From assembly GCA_023213195.1 (NCBI GenBank), contig CP096135.1:2848842-2912841 (forward strand): a stretch of DNA of 64,000 nt. Reading direction: 5' to 3'. The position numbers were made by a program, and so were the translations under genes. This stretch comes from Sphingobacteriales bacterium JAD_PAG50586_3. GTDB lineage: Bacteria; Bacteroidota; Bacteroidia; CAMBQF01. The notes beneath the pieces are model-generated. The model did not search any database and was not told the origin of the DNA. It was given only the letters and a program-made list of their open reading frames with translations. This document shows, piece after piece, positions 50,873 to 60,784 of this stretch (within the stretch, counting starts at the first letter, position 1; every line of letters starts with the position of its first letter).

Positions 50873-52111
50873 ATGCAACAGTCAACAACAACTACCATAA
50901 CACGTACGCAAGAGCTGATAGAGCTGGAAGACAATTACGGGGCGCATAACTACCACCCCTTACCCGTTGTTTTATCTAAAGGCGAAGGCGTTTATGTATG
51001 GGATGTTGAGGGCAAACGCTACTACGATTTCCTTTCTGCATACTCTGCCGTAAACCAAGGCCATTGTCACCCTAAAATTATAGGTGCTTTAATTGAGCAG
51101 GCCCAAAAGCTTACCCTAACATCGCGTGCTTTTTATAACGATTTGCTAGGAGAGTATGAGCGCTACCTGTGCAACTACTTTGGCTTTGAGCGTGTGTTGC
51201 CTATGAACACCGGTGCCGAAGGCGTTGAAACAGCCCTTAAGCTTTGCCGCAAATGGGGTTACGAGGTTAAAGGTATTGAAGCCAACAAGGCAGAGATTAT
51301 TGTTTGCAACGAGAATTTCCACGGGCGCACTATAAGTATCGTTTCCATGTCTACCGACGCTGATGCCAAACAAAATTACGGCCCTTTTACCCCCGGCTTT
51401 ATTAATATACCTTACAACGATTTAGCTGCCCTTGAAAAAGCGCTGGAAAGTAAAAACGTTGCAGGCTTTTTAATAGAACCTATGCAAGGCGAGGCCGGAG
51501 TAATTGTTCCCGAAGAAGGTTTCTTAGCCAAAGCAGCAGCACTATGCAAAAAACACAATGTGCTGTTTATTGCTGACGAAATACAAACCGGCATAGCCCG
51601 CACAGGTAAGCTCCTTGCCTGCGACCATGAAGATGTTAAGCCCGATATATTAATACTGGGCAAAGCATTAGCAGGCGGTGTATACCCTGTAAGCGCCGTA
51701 CTATCGTCGCACGAAATTATGCTCACCATCAAACCCGGCCAGCATGGCAGCACGTATGGTGGCAACCCCTTGGCTTGTAAAGTAGCCATAGCCGCTTTAG
51801 AGGTTGTAAAAGACGAAAACCTTACCGAAAATGCAGCCTTAATGGGCGAGCGTTTGCGCAAAGGCCTGCGTGCCATACAGTCGCCACTGCTTAAAGCCGT
51901 GCGCGGCAAAGGCCTGTTAAACGCCATAGACATTGCCCCGCACAATGGTAAAGATGCTTGGGATGTTTGCCTTGCCCTGCGCGATAACGGTTTGCTGGCC
52001 AAACCAACCCACGGCGATAAAATACGCTTTGCACCACCGCTGGTTATTACCGCTGCGCAGATAGACGATTGCATAGACATTATTGCCAACACCCTAAAAG
52101 CGTTTGAATAA
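50873..52111 (+). CDS. rocD: Ornithine--oxo-acid transaminase
   Basis: A 412-residue class III PLP aminotransferase, converting ornithine to glutamate semialdehyde in arginine/ornithine breakdown. It has [40 protein letters not shown], the FHGRT motif, [25 protein letters not shown] and the PLP lysine in [15 protein letters not shown]. These are the RocD/OAT hallmarks rather than ArgD. Its stop overlaps the VOC gene ATG. Confidence 0.94.
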   Translation: MQQSTTTTITRTQELIELEDNYGAHNYHPLPVVLSKGEGVYVWDVEGKRYYDFLSAYSAVNQGHCHPKIIGALIEQAQKLTLTSRAFYNDLLGEYERYLCNYFGFERVLPMNTGAEGVETALKLCRKWGYEVKGIEANKAEIIVCNENFHGRTISIVSMSTDADAKQNYGPFTPGFINIPYNDLAALEKALESKNVAGFLIEPMQGEAGVIVPEEGFLAKAAALCKKHNVLFIADEIQTGIARTGKLLACDHEDVKPDILILGKALAGGVYPVSAVLSSHEIMLTIKPGQHGSTYGGNPLACKVAIAALEVVKDENLTENAALMGERLRKGLRAIQSPLLKAVRGKGLLNAIDIAPHNGKDAWDVCLALRDNGLLAKPTHGDKIRFAPPLVITAAQIDDCIDIIANTLKAFE

Positions 52112-52512
52112 TGGACGGCATTTCTGCAGCGCAGGTACGTATTGCCCGCCCTACCGATAACCTTACAGCTGTTACTGATTTTTACCACCTTGCCCTTGGT
52201 ATGCCAATTATTGGCAGCTTTAACGAGCATGATGGCTATGATGGTATTATGCTGGGCATAAAAGGTGCTAACATTCACCTGGAGTTTACCCAACACGCTG
52301 ACGGCAGCCCCTGCCCTGCTCCATCGCTGGATAACTTGCTGGTTTTATACTACGCCACCCAAGCTGAATTTGATTCCGCTGTTACCCTTATAGAAAGCTA
52401 CGGACATAAACCTGTTGCCCCTGAAAATGAGTATTGGCTTGATAAAGGGCTTACCTACGAAGACCCTGACGGGTGGAGGGTTGTACTGTTTAATGGGTTG
52501 TATTCTAATTAA
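52111..52512 (+). CDS. VOC family (glyoxalase/bleomycin-resistance fold) protein
   Basis: A 133-residue single VOC domain. It has VRIARPTDNLTAVTDFYHLA at the start, IHLEFTQH in the middle and YEDPDGWRVVLFN at the end, with His and Glu in ligand positions. Coupled to rocD by overlapping stop and start (TAATG). Substrate unknown; VOC proteins of this type are common and diverse. Confidence 0.85.
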   Translation: MDGISAAQVRIARPTDNLTAVTDFYHLALGMPIIGSFNEHDGYDGIMLGIKGANIHLEFTQHADGSPCPAPSLDNLLVLYYATQAEFDSAVTLIESYGHKPVAPENEYWLDKGLTYEDPDGWRVVLFNGLYSN

Positions 52513-53107
52513 AAGATATAGAGATAAGGAATGAATAATGCTATTCTGTATTTCTTTATCGGTTAATTCTTAATTTCTTCATCTAATTCTATATCTATTC
52601 ATTCTTTATCTCATCGCCTACAGTATGTAACTCGTTAGGTTGTTTCGCGGTTCTATACTTATTATAAAAACCCAATTTCGCCAAAGGCGAAAACTTGCGG
52701 CTTAGCGTTTTGAAACGGGGACCCCGCAGAGAAAGTGAGCGGTCCCGCACTAGCGGGACAAAGCGCGCACTGTTTGAGTCCGCAGGACGAGTTTGCGCGG
52801 TTTAGCGAACGCCCTCGTTGCGGGTCGTTGAAAAATGCAGCCGTTGATTTTTTGATTACTTTTTGATCAAGCAAAAAGTAATTGCCCTCCGCAAAGGAGT
52901 GCCTGCCGCATAGGCAACCACCGGTAGGTTTACAATCCCAACATTTATCGTAGGGCAATGAATAATTTGGGCTAAAGCCCTTTGTAGTGCGCGCCCATGT
53001 TCCCCGCCCTTTAGGGCGGGGCTACTATATACTATCTGTGGCTCCTCCCCTTACTCAACACATCAAAGAACTAATTTTATCTCTTTATCTATTCATTCTT
53101 TATCTCC
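52513..53107. repeat. Gene-free block of nested hairpin repeats
   Basis: About 595 bp without a credible gene. GATAAAGA/TCTTTATC-rich stretches bracket it (about 52513-52620 and 53078-53105). Inside lie TTTCGCCAAAGGCGAAA (about 52677-52693), GGTCCCGCACTAGCGGGAC (about 52741-52759), TTACTTTTTGATCAAGCAAA with AAAGTAA (about 52856-52882), CCCTCCGCAAAGGAG and CCCCGCCCTTTAGGGCGGGG (about 53000-53019). Each is a palindrome. The whole looks like a dispersed structured repeat rather than a set of regulatory sites. Confidence 0.65.
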
Positions 53108-54316
53108 TTACCCCACCTTCCTACTAATAACATTCACCGTAAAATCCCCCACCTGCATTGGTGTTTTAGTAAACAGCTCCTCGTTTACAGTATGTAGCTC
53201 ATCAGGCTGATTTCGTAACTCAATTTCATCTCCATTTTCCTCCGTTTCATATTCCATTTCTTCTTCCCCTTTTATCTCCATTTCTTCTCCCTTTCTTTTA
53301 TACCCATTCCTCAAATGTTCAGGCAACAAACCATGCTCGCCCGGCTTGGGTGGCGCAAACCTGTCAAAAATCTTTATCTTGCTCAACCACCCCCGCACCG
53401 TACTTTCGGGGACATCCAACAAGGCCGATATACGTTCAAAGCCCAGACCTTCTTTGCGGAAACTCTCCGCCATAAACTGCTTATCCATGCGAATCATAGC
53501 TGCCGTTTTGGGCAGCATTTTGTATTCATCCTCCGCATCTTCCCTACTTAATAATGTTAAGTAGTTATCTTCCGTAGGCAGGATTTGAAACACCTCCACC
53601 TTATTATACCCGGGCATGCGCCTATTCTTACACTTTAGCAGTTTCAGGTAGCGCGTATCGTGATTGGTATGGCAGCGTGCTACTGCTACAACATTGTCAG
53701 CAAACGGGGTGGTAAATTGGTGTTTATAGGCATGGTACAACTCAACCGACTTCCCCGTGTTTCTGTTGCGGGTGCTTACCACTAGCAATATCGACAGGTT
53801 ATGTTCAGCCTTGAGCTCTTCAATCACATTCATAAACTCAATCCATTGCAGGTTACTTAGGTTCAGCCTGTCGGGCTGGTCAAAAATCAGCACCTCTGCA
53901 CCCGTGGCTTTCAGCAGGTTTTGCAAACCCTCTACCAACCACTCTTTAAAGGCAGCATACGTTTTATGCACCCCACTTTCTTTGCGGTTAAACATGGCGA
54001 AGAAGAATTTTTCCGCCACTTCATCATCAGTCGGACCAAACCGTGCAGCAAAGCCCTGCTTGTCATACTCGTGCCCAATATACAGCACTTTAGTATCCCA
54101 TACCTGGGTCATTTCTTTACCCAATTGAAGTGCTAAAAGCGTTTTCCCCGCGCCGGTGTCGCCGGTTAATACGCAAAGCTCGCCCTTGCTCCAATACCCA
54201 CGCCACAAAGGCTTTTCGGGCGTTACAGGTCCGGGTGCTGTTAAGCCCACAATAGGCTCTAATACAAAACTGGTTGTTGCGCAGCCCACAGGCTGCATAA
54301 TAGAATGGGTACTCAT
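53108..54316 (-). CDS. RecA/RepA-like P-loop ATPase with C-terminal helix-turn-helix
   Basis: A 402-residue protein. Walker A is GDTGAGKT (52-59) and Walker B is VLIFDQPD; the core resembles AAA_25/RepA-like hexameric ATPases from mobile elements. A helix-turn-helix follows near residues 295-317 (FERISALLDVPESTVRGWLS). The end is a Glu/Lys-rich linker (KGEEEMEYETEENGDEIE). It would couple ATP hydrolysis to work on DNA, but no partner (primase, integrase) is nearby. A well-formed promoter lies upstream. The repeat block lies directly behind its stop. Possibly a replication or regulatory gene left from a mobile element. Confidence 0.7.
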   Translation of the reverse strand: MSTHSIMQPVGCATTSFVLEPIVGLTAPGPVTPEKPLWRGYWSKGELCVLTGDTGAGKTLLALQLGKEMTQVWDTKVLYIGHEYDKQGFAARFGPTDDEVAEKFFFAMFNRKESGVHKTYAAFKEWLVEGLQNLLKATGAEVLIFDQPDRLNLSNLQWIEFMNVIEELKAEHNLSILLVVSTRNRNTGKSVELYHAYKHQFTTPFADNVVAVARCHTNHDTRYLKLLKCKNRRMPGYNKVEVFQILPTEDNYLTLLSREDAEDEYKMLPKTAAMIRMDKQFMAESFRKEGLGFERISALLDVPESTVRGWLSKIKIFDRFAPPKPGEHGLLPEHLRNGYKRKGEEMEIKGEEEMEYETEENGDEIELRNQPDELHTVNEELFTKTPMQVGDFTVNVISRKVG

Positions 54317-54349
54317 TGCAAGATTATTTAATTTGGTTTAATATTCTCG

Positions 54350-54381
54350 CAAAGATACAATAATATAATAATTTATACAAA
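54350..54381 (-). promoter_or_regulatory. Complete Bacteroidota promoter of the RecA-like ATPase gene
   Basis: On the minus strand TTTG (54381-54378), a 20-bp spacer and TATCTTTG (54357-54350) fit the TTTG-n19-21-TAnnTTTG consensus. The ATG lies 33 bp downstream. This is the best-matching promoter I found in the window. Confidence 0.75.
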
Positions 54382-54436
54382 TAGTATTATTAACAAGTGT
54401 TACCGGCAAGTAAAAAAGCAATGGTTAAATCTGAAA

Positions 54437-54474
54437 ACAAAAAAGGGCTTTGCAATAGCAAAGCCCTTTTTTGT
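54437..54474. terminator. Bidirectional terminator
   Basis: AAAAAAGGGCTTTGC, loop AATA, GCAAAGCCCTTTTTT: a perfect stem flanked by A and T runs. It serves the exported-protein gene that ends at 54491 on the minus strand. Confidence 0.88.
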
Positions 54475-54490
54475 TAAGGTATTGTTTCTT

Positions 54491-55036
54491 TTACATTTTA
54501 AGTTTTGCCTGCTCAACAAGGTCAAGTAAAGTAGTAAAATCTTCTACTGTTAGAAAAACAGACGAACCACTTCCGTATTTCTCAAGCTGCACATAAGTAA
54601 CCCATTTTGCACGGTCTTTATCATAAAAAGCGCCTGCTTCAAATCCGGTCCTGCTTTTATATATAACCTCTGTGTATACATCTTTTACAGTAGGAAAAAC
54701 GTTGGCTTGCAAGTTCTTAATAGATTTTATCAATCCATCTATTTCGTCGCTATCTAATACAGCAATTTTTGTATCGGTAGAATAACTGCTTTTATATTCA
54801 TATTCAAAGCGCAAAGCTGTTTTAGCTGTATTATCATTAAGGTCTTTTAATTTCAAAACTTTAACTTCAATACCTTTAACTTTACCTATTTCAATATATT
54901 GCTTTTCAATTAACGTACCCGATTTTAAAGAAAATTGCTCGGCATTACTAAGCGGTTTTTCTTTGGCTGCAGGTGGTTGCGCAAAAACAGAAACAGAGAT
55001 AATTAGTGTTGCAAATAAAAATAGATTCTTTTTCAT
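54491..55036 (-). CDS. Exported hypothetical protein
   Basis: A 181-residue protein with a signal peptide (MKKNLFLFATLIISVSVFAQ). The mature part is Lys-rich and beta/alpha mixed (VKVLKLKDLNDNTAKTALRF, LTVEDFTTLLDLVEQA). I do not recognise a domain. ATG 55036 is preferred because it starts the signal peptide; a longer frame reaches 55078. A TATTTTTG -7-like element is at 55061-55068. Confidence 0.6.
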   Translation of the reverse strand: MKKNLFLFATLIISVSVFAQPPAAKEKPLSNAEQFSLKSGTLIEKQYIEIGKVKGIEVKVLKLKDLNDNTAKTALRFEYEYKSSYSTDTKIAVLDSDEIDGLIKSIKNLQANVFPTVKDVYTEVIYKSRTGFEAGAFYDKDRAKWVTYVQLEKYGSGSSVFLTVEDFTTLLDLVEQAKLKM

Positions 55037-55261
55037 GTAAACAGTGTTATGGTTAGGCCGCAAAAATATAAAATACAACTAGTTACACAATTTTAATTTT
55101 TTCACAGCGGCAGGTGTTAAAGCACAGCGTCATCTGCCACTGCCGTCAACATACAAAGGATTAGTATATGCAAAAAGCACCTATATTATATTAACTTTAA
55201 AACATACCAATATGCTTTTTAGCGAGCTTTAAAAACTTATAATTGCATCAAAATCAATACC

Positions 55262-56293
55262 ATGAATAAGCTTTTTACAATAGCACTTATATTGGCCTGC
55301 AACATTGCCATAGCGCAACAGGTTAGCCCCACGGTTATAGAGCGCATAGCGTTCGGCTCGTGCATAAGCCAGGATAAGCCGCAGGATATATGGTACAAGG
55401 TAATAGACCAAAAGCCGCAGTTGTTTATCTTTTTGGGTGATAATATTTATGGCGATACAGAAGACATGGACGTGCTAAAGAAAAAGTACGACATGCTGCT
55501 GGCTAAGCCGGGCTATATGCAGCTAAAAAAGAAAACACAGGTACTGGCTACGTGGGACGACCACGACTATGGCGTAAACGATGGTGGTAAGGAATATCCA
55601 AAGAAAGAAAAATCAAAAGAGATATTTTTAAAGGTGTTTGATGAGCCTGCCGTTAGCGACCGCCGCAACCACGAGGGTATTTACATATCATACCTTTATG
55701 GCCCGGCAGGTAAAAAGCTGCAAATTATAATGCTTGACACTCGCACCTTTAGGGATAAACTTTGCGTAGCCGGTAAAGACGAAGATTGCCTGGGCGAGTA
55801 TAAAAAGTGCGACGATACTACCAAAACCATGCTGGGCGATGCGCAATGGAAATGGCTGGAAGACCAGCTAAAAGTAGAAGCCGACCTGCGAATAATAGGC
55901 ACCAGCACCCAGTTTTTAGAAGATTTTAATGGTTGGGAGGGTTGGATTAATATGCCACATGAACGTACCCGCATGCTTAACCTTATAAAAAAGACCAAAG
56001 CCAATGGCGTATGCTTTATTAGCGGCGATGTGCATTATGGCGAAATATCTATGCTAAAAAGCGATGATATGTACCCTGTTATAGATGTTACCGCCAGCGG
56101 AATGACACACGGCCACTCTTGCGCAGGCCCCAATGTACTTAGGGTTGGCGGCTGCTATATGCAACCCAACTTTGGCATGGTGCGCATAAACTGGGATGCT
56201 AAAAACGGTCCACAGGTTACTTTTGAATTGCGCGATGATAAAGGCGATGTTAAGCTAAAGCATGAAACAAGCGGCTCTGTATTAAAATTTTAG
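55262..56293 (+). CDS. PhoD-like alkaline phosphatase family protein
   Basis: A 343-residue exported metallophosphoesterase. Signal peptide MNKLFTIALILACNIAIAQ. Metal-site motifs: AFGSCISQ, LGDNIYGDTE, ATWDDHDYGVNDGG and the C-terminal ISGDVHYGEIS with TASGMTHGHS. These match the PhoD family, which hydrolyses phosphate mono- or diesters outside the inner membrane using Fe/Ca. Monocistronic; no Pho-like box was recognised. Confidence 0.9.
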   Translation: MNKLFTIALILACNIAIAQQVSPTVIERIAFGSCISQDKPQDIWYKVIDQKPQLFIFLGDNIYGDTEDMDVLKKKYDMLLAKPGYMQLKKKTQVLATWDDHDYGVNDGGKEYPKKEKSKEIFLKVFDEPAVSDRRNHEGIYISYLYGPAGKKLQIIMLDTRTFRDKLCVAGKDEDCLGEYKKCDDTTKTMLGDAQWKWLEDQLKVEADLRIIGTSTQFLEDFNGWEGWINMPHERTRMLNLIKKTKANGVCFISGDVHYGEISMLKSDDMYPVIDVTASGMTHGHSCAGPNVLRVGGCYMQPNFGMVRINWDAKNGPQVTFELRDDKGDVKLKHETSGSVLKF

Positions 56294-56361
56294 TGTTAAT
56301 AATTAAAACAGATTTAAAAGCCTGTTAATATTGTAGTTGCACCTGTTGCATACATTGCAAT

Positions 56362-56774
56362 ATGATGCAAGAAAATAAAGTGCGCGTGTTAGTAGTAGAT
56401 GACGAACCGGATGTATGTGAGTTTATTGGCTATAACCTAAAAAACATGGCTTTAGCGTAAGCACCTGCCACAACGGCAAGCAGGCGTTAAAAAAGGCCAT
56501 GCAGTTTAATCCGCATGTTATAATAATGGATGTAACCATGCCCGAGATGGATGGCATACAAACCTGCAAAGTAATGCGCGAAAACACACAATTGCGTAAT
56601 ACCATTATAGCATTTTTCTCGGCCCGTAACGAGAGCCTTGCCCACCGAGAGGGCTTTAGCGCCGGCGGCGACGATTACATCTACAAACCATCAGACCCGG
56701 CAGTGGTTGTAGCCCGCATAAACGCCCTAGTAGAAAAATTCTTCCCCACCCGCTTTCCCTCATTCGCAGCTTAA
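56362..56774 (+). CDS. Single-domain response regulator, one frameshift
   Basis: A 137-residue CheY-like receiver domain. It has LVVDDEPDVCEF (acidic pocket), Asp57 in VIIMDVTMPEMDG (phospho-acceptor), FFSAR and the Lys of YIYKPSD. No output domain follows. One A is missing near 56440, which splits NLKKHGFSVSTCHNGK. The kinase partner is not in the window. Confidence 0.88.
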
Positions 56775-56851
56775 TAATTAATAGATAAAGAGATAAAAAG
56801 ATAAAGAATTAAAAGTCCTTTTCATTTTTCATTCTATATCTCTTTATCTGT
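56775..56851. repeat. GATAAAGA-type inverted repeat
   Basis: ATAGATAAAGAGATAAAAAG on the left and TCTATATCTCTTTATCTGTT on the right form an imperfect palindrome. Related text occurs at 52513-52620 and 53078-53105. Confidence 0.45.
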
Positions 56852-57737
56852 TCATTGAAATGTCTTAGGCCCTGCCAATAACTTATTACCCGCCAGCATA
56901 AAATTAAACTCTGCCGCCAGGTTAGTAAGCAGTTCTTTCTCATCCACTATAACCTCATGCTCTTCCTCTGTTTCCGGCGTATTAACCAAGGTGTCTTTAT
57001 TATATTCATACAAACCCCACGCACCTTTATTATACTCAAGCGCCGTAAGGTTCTCAATCCAGTCGCCCGAGTTTAGGTACATAACCCTGCCATGCTCATT
57101 ACTCATTTCGCGCATTTGCGGGCGATGTATATGCCCACATATAACATAGTCGTACCGTTGGGCAATGGCATGGTCGGCAGCGGTTTGCTCAAAGTCATCA
57201 ACAAACTTAACAGCCTTTTTTACACTGTCTTTTATGGTTTTAGATAATGATATCTTTTCTTTACCAAAGGCATTTAAAATGCGGTTTATGCCACGGTTTA
57301 GTAAGATTAACAAATCGTAGCTTTTACCGCCCAGCTTAGCTAAGCGGCGAGAGTATTTCATTGATAAATCAAACACATCACCATGAAAAATCCATTGCTT
57401 TTTACCATCCACCTCAAGCACCAGCTTGTTAACCAGCTTAAACGATCCCATTTCAAAATCGGTAAAACGGCGCAACATATCATCGTGGTTGCCGGTAATG
57501 TAATATACTGGGGTTCCGGATGAAATGATGTTGACAATATCCTTAACAACTTTCATGTGTGCCTTGGGAAATAGCTCTTGCTAAACTGCCACACATCTAT
57601 AATATCGCCATTTAACACCAAAATATTTGGCTTAATGCTTTTTAAATAGCGGTGCAGTTCCTTTGCGTGGCAACCGTATGTACCTAAGTGTACATCAGAC
57701 AGTACCACTATCTCTACCTCTCTTTTTCTGTTTTCAT
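56852..57737 (-). CDS. LpxH-like metallophosphoesterase (UDP-2,3-diacylglucosamine hydrolase type), frameshifted
   Basis: About 295 residues. It shows metal-binding SDVHLGTYG, NGDIIDVWQF, TGNHDDMLR and CGHIHRPQM, and matches the larger LpxH-related phosphoesterases of Bacteroidota. A role in lipid A or another envelope lipid step is plausible. One A is missing near 57567 (FPKAHMKVVK). A second break near 57721 seems to separate MKTEK from REVEIVVLSDVHLG: one A in a run would restore ATG 57737 as start. Without that, the only start is TTG 57771. The join at 57567 is firm; the second is inferred. Confidence 0.78.
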
Positions 57738-57970
57738 AGCCTGTTATCAGGTTAGTATATCCGGCAAGCAAATATCTAACAGCACTATAAAGTGAATATC
57801 AACCTAAGGTTAATATTCAATGAAAAATGTTAAACGAAAAATGATAAATAAAAAAGTCAGAATAAAAGGTCTTTATTTAATATTTATCCTCGTCTTTCAA
57901 CCTTTTACAATTTACATAGTCTATTAATTTGGAACGGCATTTGTAATTACAACAATAAACCCTTTAAGGT

Positions 57971-59388
57971 ATGGTATCGCAACAACGCAAACTGCAGCAT
58001 TTATATTTACGCGCGGGCTTTGGCCTGCATGCTTTCGATATAAATAAAAAGCTAGGGCTTGGTATTGACAAGGTCGTTGATGAGTTGTTTAAAGAAAGCG
58101 CCACAATTACCAACCTGGAACACATGGAGCACCCCTTGGGTGAAGAGGGTAAAAAGAAAGAAGCATCTAGCGTTAAAATACTGCTGATGATTTTACGCTC
58201 GCAAAAGGAGTTAAAGTCTATGAGTGTTAGCTGGATTAAAAAGATGGCGGTTGAAAAGGCGCAGTTACGAGAGAAGATGACCTTTTTTGGCACAACCACT
58301 TTTCTACCCATGTGCCCTTTTCTTACCTAATGCAAGACCAAAACAACAGCCTGCGCACCCATGCCTTGGGTAAGTTTAGCGATTTGCTTATGGCTGTGGC
58401 CAAAGACCCGGCTATGATTGTGTACCTGAATAATCAGCAGAACAAGAAAAATGCCCCTAACGAAAACTTTGCACGCGAGGTAATGGAGCTGTTTACCCTT
58501 GGGGTTGGTAACTACACCGAGCAGGATGTAAAAGAGGCTGCACGCTGCTTTACCGGCTGGCAAATAAATAAGTTAGGAGAGTATACCTTTAACGAGATAG
58601 ACCACGACTTTGGTACTAAAACGGTATTAGGTAAAACAGGTAAGCTTACCGGTGAAGATGTAATAAACCACCTGCTGGCGCAAAAGCAAACCGCACTATT
58701 TGTTACCCGCAAAATATACCGCGAGTTTGTAAACTACGATGTTGACGAAAAACGCGTAGCTATATTGGCTGATGAGTTTTATGCATCGGGCTACGATATA
58801 AGCAAGCTGATGCGTACCATTCTTACTGCTGATTGGTTTTATGATGATAAAAACGTAGGTACTAAAATAGCATCGCCGGTAGAGTTGCTGGTGCGCTACT
58901 ACCGCACCATAAACATACAGCCCGCTGATGATAAGATGCTAATGATAACCCAAAACCTGCTGGGTCAGCAGTTGTTTAATCCGCCTAACGTAGCGGGCTG
59001 GAAAGGTGGTAAGGCATGGATAGACAGCTCTTCCCTCCTACTCCGCATGCGTATGCCGCTGGCTATGTTCGGTTATATGGATAGTGATGAAAATGGCAAA
59101 GATGAGTACGAGGATATGGCAACGATGGGCAAAGAAGAAAAGCGCAACAAGAAAAACAACAAGAATAAGTTTATATGTTCTGCCGATTTTACCAAACTGG
59201 CCGGGGCCTTTACTGAAAACGATACCGATAAGCTAAGCACCGCTCTGCTAAATAGCTTTTTACAAACCGATATTAGTCCTGCACAGCAAAAAGTTTTAAT
59301 GGAGTTTACTGACAAAGGCAGCAAGCAAAAACAGGTACAAACACAGGCTATACATATAATGGCAATGCCGGAATATCAGCTTATATAG
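57971..59388 (+). CDS. DUF1800 family protein, one frameshift
   Basis: About 473 residues. The frame breaks near 58287, where one T is missing in KMTFFWHNHFSTH. The diagnostic stretch NNQQNKKNAPNENFAREVME, then LFTLGVGNYTEQDVKEAARC and FTGWQ and LFNPPNVAGWKGGKAWID, mark DUF1800. Function is unknown, but members pair with DUF1501 proteins, as here (118 bp to the next gene, same strand). The first 30 residues lack a signal peptide. Confidence 0.9.
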
Positions 59389-59506
59389 TGTTGAATGTTG
59401 AGGGCTGAGTGGTGAGTTAATATAATACGATGAAGTTAATGTTGAATAATTGAAGGCCGGGTTAATGAACTCAAGACTCAGGCCTCAAGACTAACAACTA
59501 AAAGAA
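59389..59506. repeat. Gap with simple repeats between the DUF1800 and DUF1501 genes
   Basis: It contains GTTGAGGGCTGAGTGGTGAG and CTCAAGACTCAGGCCTCAAG, partly inverted copies of one another and related to the stretch at 48131-48165. No gene or clear promoter is seen. Confidence 0.4.
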
Positions 59507-60708
59507 ATGGCAAACAGACGTGATTTTATAAGGATAAGTTCGCTGGCATCGGCATCGTTGGTGATACCGCAGTTCTTAAAAGGCTCAGCAGAGTTTTTGG
59601 CCGCTGGACAGGGCAAAATATTGGTAGTTATTCAGCTATCGGGCGGTAACGATGGGCTAAACACTGTAATACCCTACCGGAATGATGAGTACTATAAACT
59701 TCGTCCAACACTGTCTTATGCCAAAGACGAGCTGATAGAGCTAAACAGCGAAATGGGCCTGCACCCCGCCATGGAGGGCCTGGCTGATATTTGGGACAGT
59801 GGCGAACTGTGTATTATAAATAGTGTAGGCTACCCCAACCCTAACCGTTCGCACTTCCGGTCTATGGATATTTGGCAATCGGCCAGCGATGAAAACCAAT
59901 ACCTGCAAACCGGCTGGATGGGCCGTTGGTTAGATTCGCAGTGCAACAACGCCGCCTGCCACGCCTACGATGCTGTTGAGATTGACGAGGCCCTTAGCCT
60001 TGCCCTTAAAGGCGATAAAGTAAAAGGCCTGGCCTTTAACGATTATAAGCGCTTTTACAACATTGCATCAACCCCGTACATTAAAAAATTGGCTACCGCC
60101 AATAGCCATATAGACCACGACGATACGCCCGTAGAGTACTTGCAGAAAACGTTTGTTGATGCGGTGCAATCGGCTGATATTATACACGATAAGACTAAGA
60201 AATACACCCCGCTGGCTGTTTACCCGCAAAGCGCCTTAGGCAAAAAACTAAAGGTAGTATCAGACCTTATTAAGGCCGAAACCCCAACCATGGTGTATTA
60301 TGTAAGTATGACTGGTTTTGATACCCACGCAGGCCAAAAATTCTTCCACAACAACCTGCTTAAGCAATATTCAGAAGCCGTAAAAGCCTTTACCGACGAC
60401 CTTAAAAAAGCAGGCCGTTTTGATGATGTAATGGTTATGACCTTTTCTGAATTTGGTCGCCGCGCTAAAGAAAATGGTAGCAAAGGCACCGACCATGGTA
60501 CCGCCAGCAACGTATACATTATGGGAGGCAAGCTGCGCAAAAAGGCTTTTTAAATGGGGCGGCCGATTTAACCGACCTGGACGATGATGGCGATATTAAA
60601 TACAAGGTAGACTTTAGGCAGGTGTACTCTACCCTACTTAACGACTGGATGCATGCCGACGCCAAAGCCATATTAGGTAAGCAATACAGTAGTTTGGGGT
60701 TTGTGTAA
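59507..60708 (+). CDS. DUF1501 family protein with twin-arginine signal, one frameshift
   Basis: About 400 residues. The N-terminus ANRRDFIRISSLASASLVIP is a Tat-type signal. LVVIQLSGGNDGLNTVIPYR, YPNPNRSHFRSMDIWQSA, MTFSEFGRRAKENGSKGTDH are typical DUF1501 stretches (sulfatase-like fold). Near 60533 one A is missing, after which the other frame continues GFLNGAADLTDLDDDGDIKY and ends SSLGFV at 60708. It would be exported folded; the partner DUF1800 gene is upstream. Confidence 0.9.
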
Positions 60709-60710
60709 TG

Positions 60711-60748
60711 ACCCCATCCTAAATCCTTCCCCTGAAAGGGAAGGACTT
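60711..60748. repeat. CTTCCCCTGAAAGGGAAG-type repeat copy
   Basis: ACCCCATCCTAAATCCTTCC, then CCTGAAAGGGAAGGACTTG. It is a diverged copy of the CTCCTAAAGGAG family placed just after the DUF1501 stop. Confidence 0.45.
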
Positions 60749-60784
60749 GAAAAAAATATTTTACAATAATTTATGGAATATGAT

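Noticed and set aside
51412..52296. A 294-codon minus-strand frame opposite rocD and the VOC gene
   Set aside because: It is Ser/Ala-rich shadow translation opposite a well-supported aminotransferase gene.
52662..52958. A 98-codon minus-strand frame in the palindrome block
   Set aside because: Its peptide derives from repeat sequence with no family-like pattern; the block is better described as a repeat.
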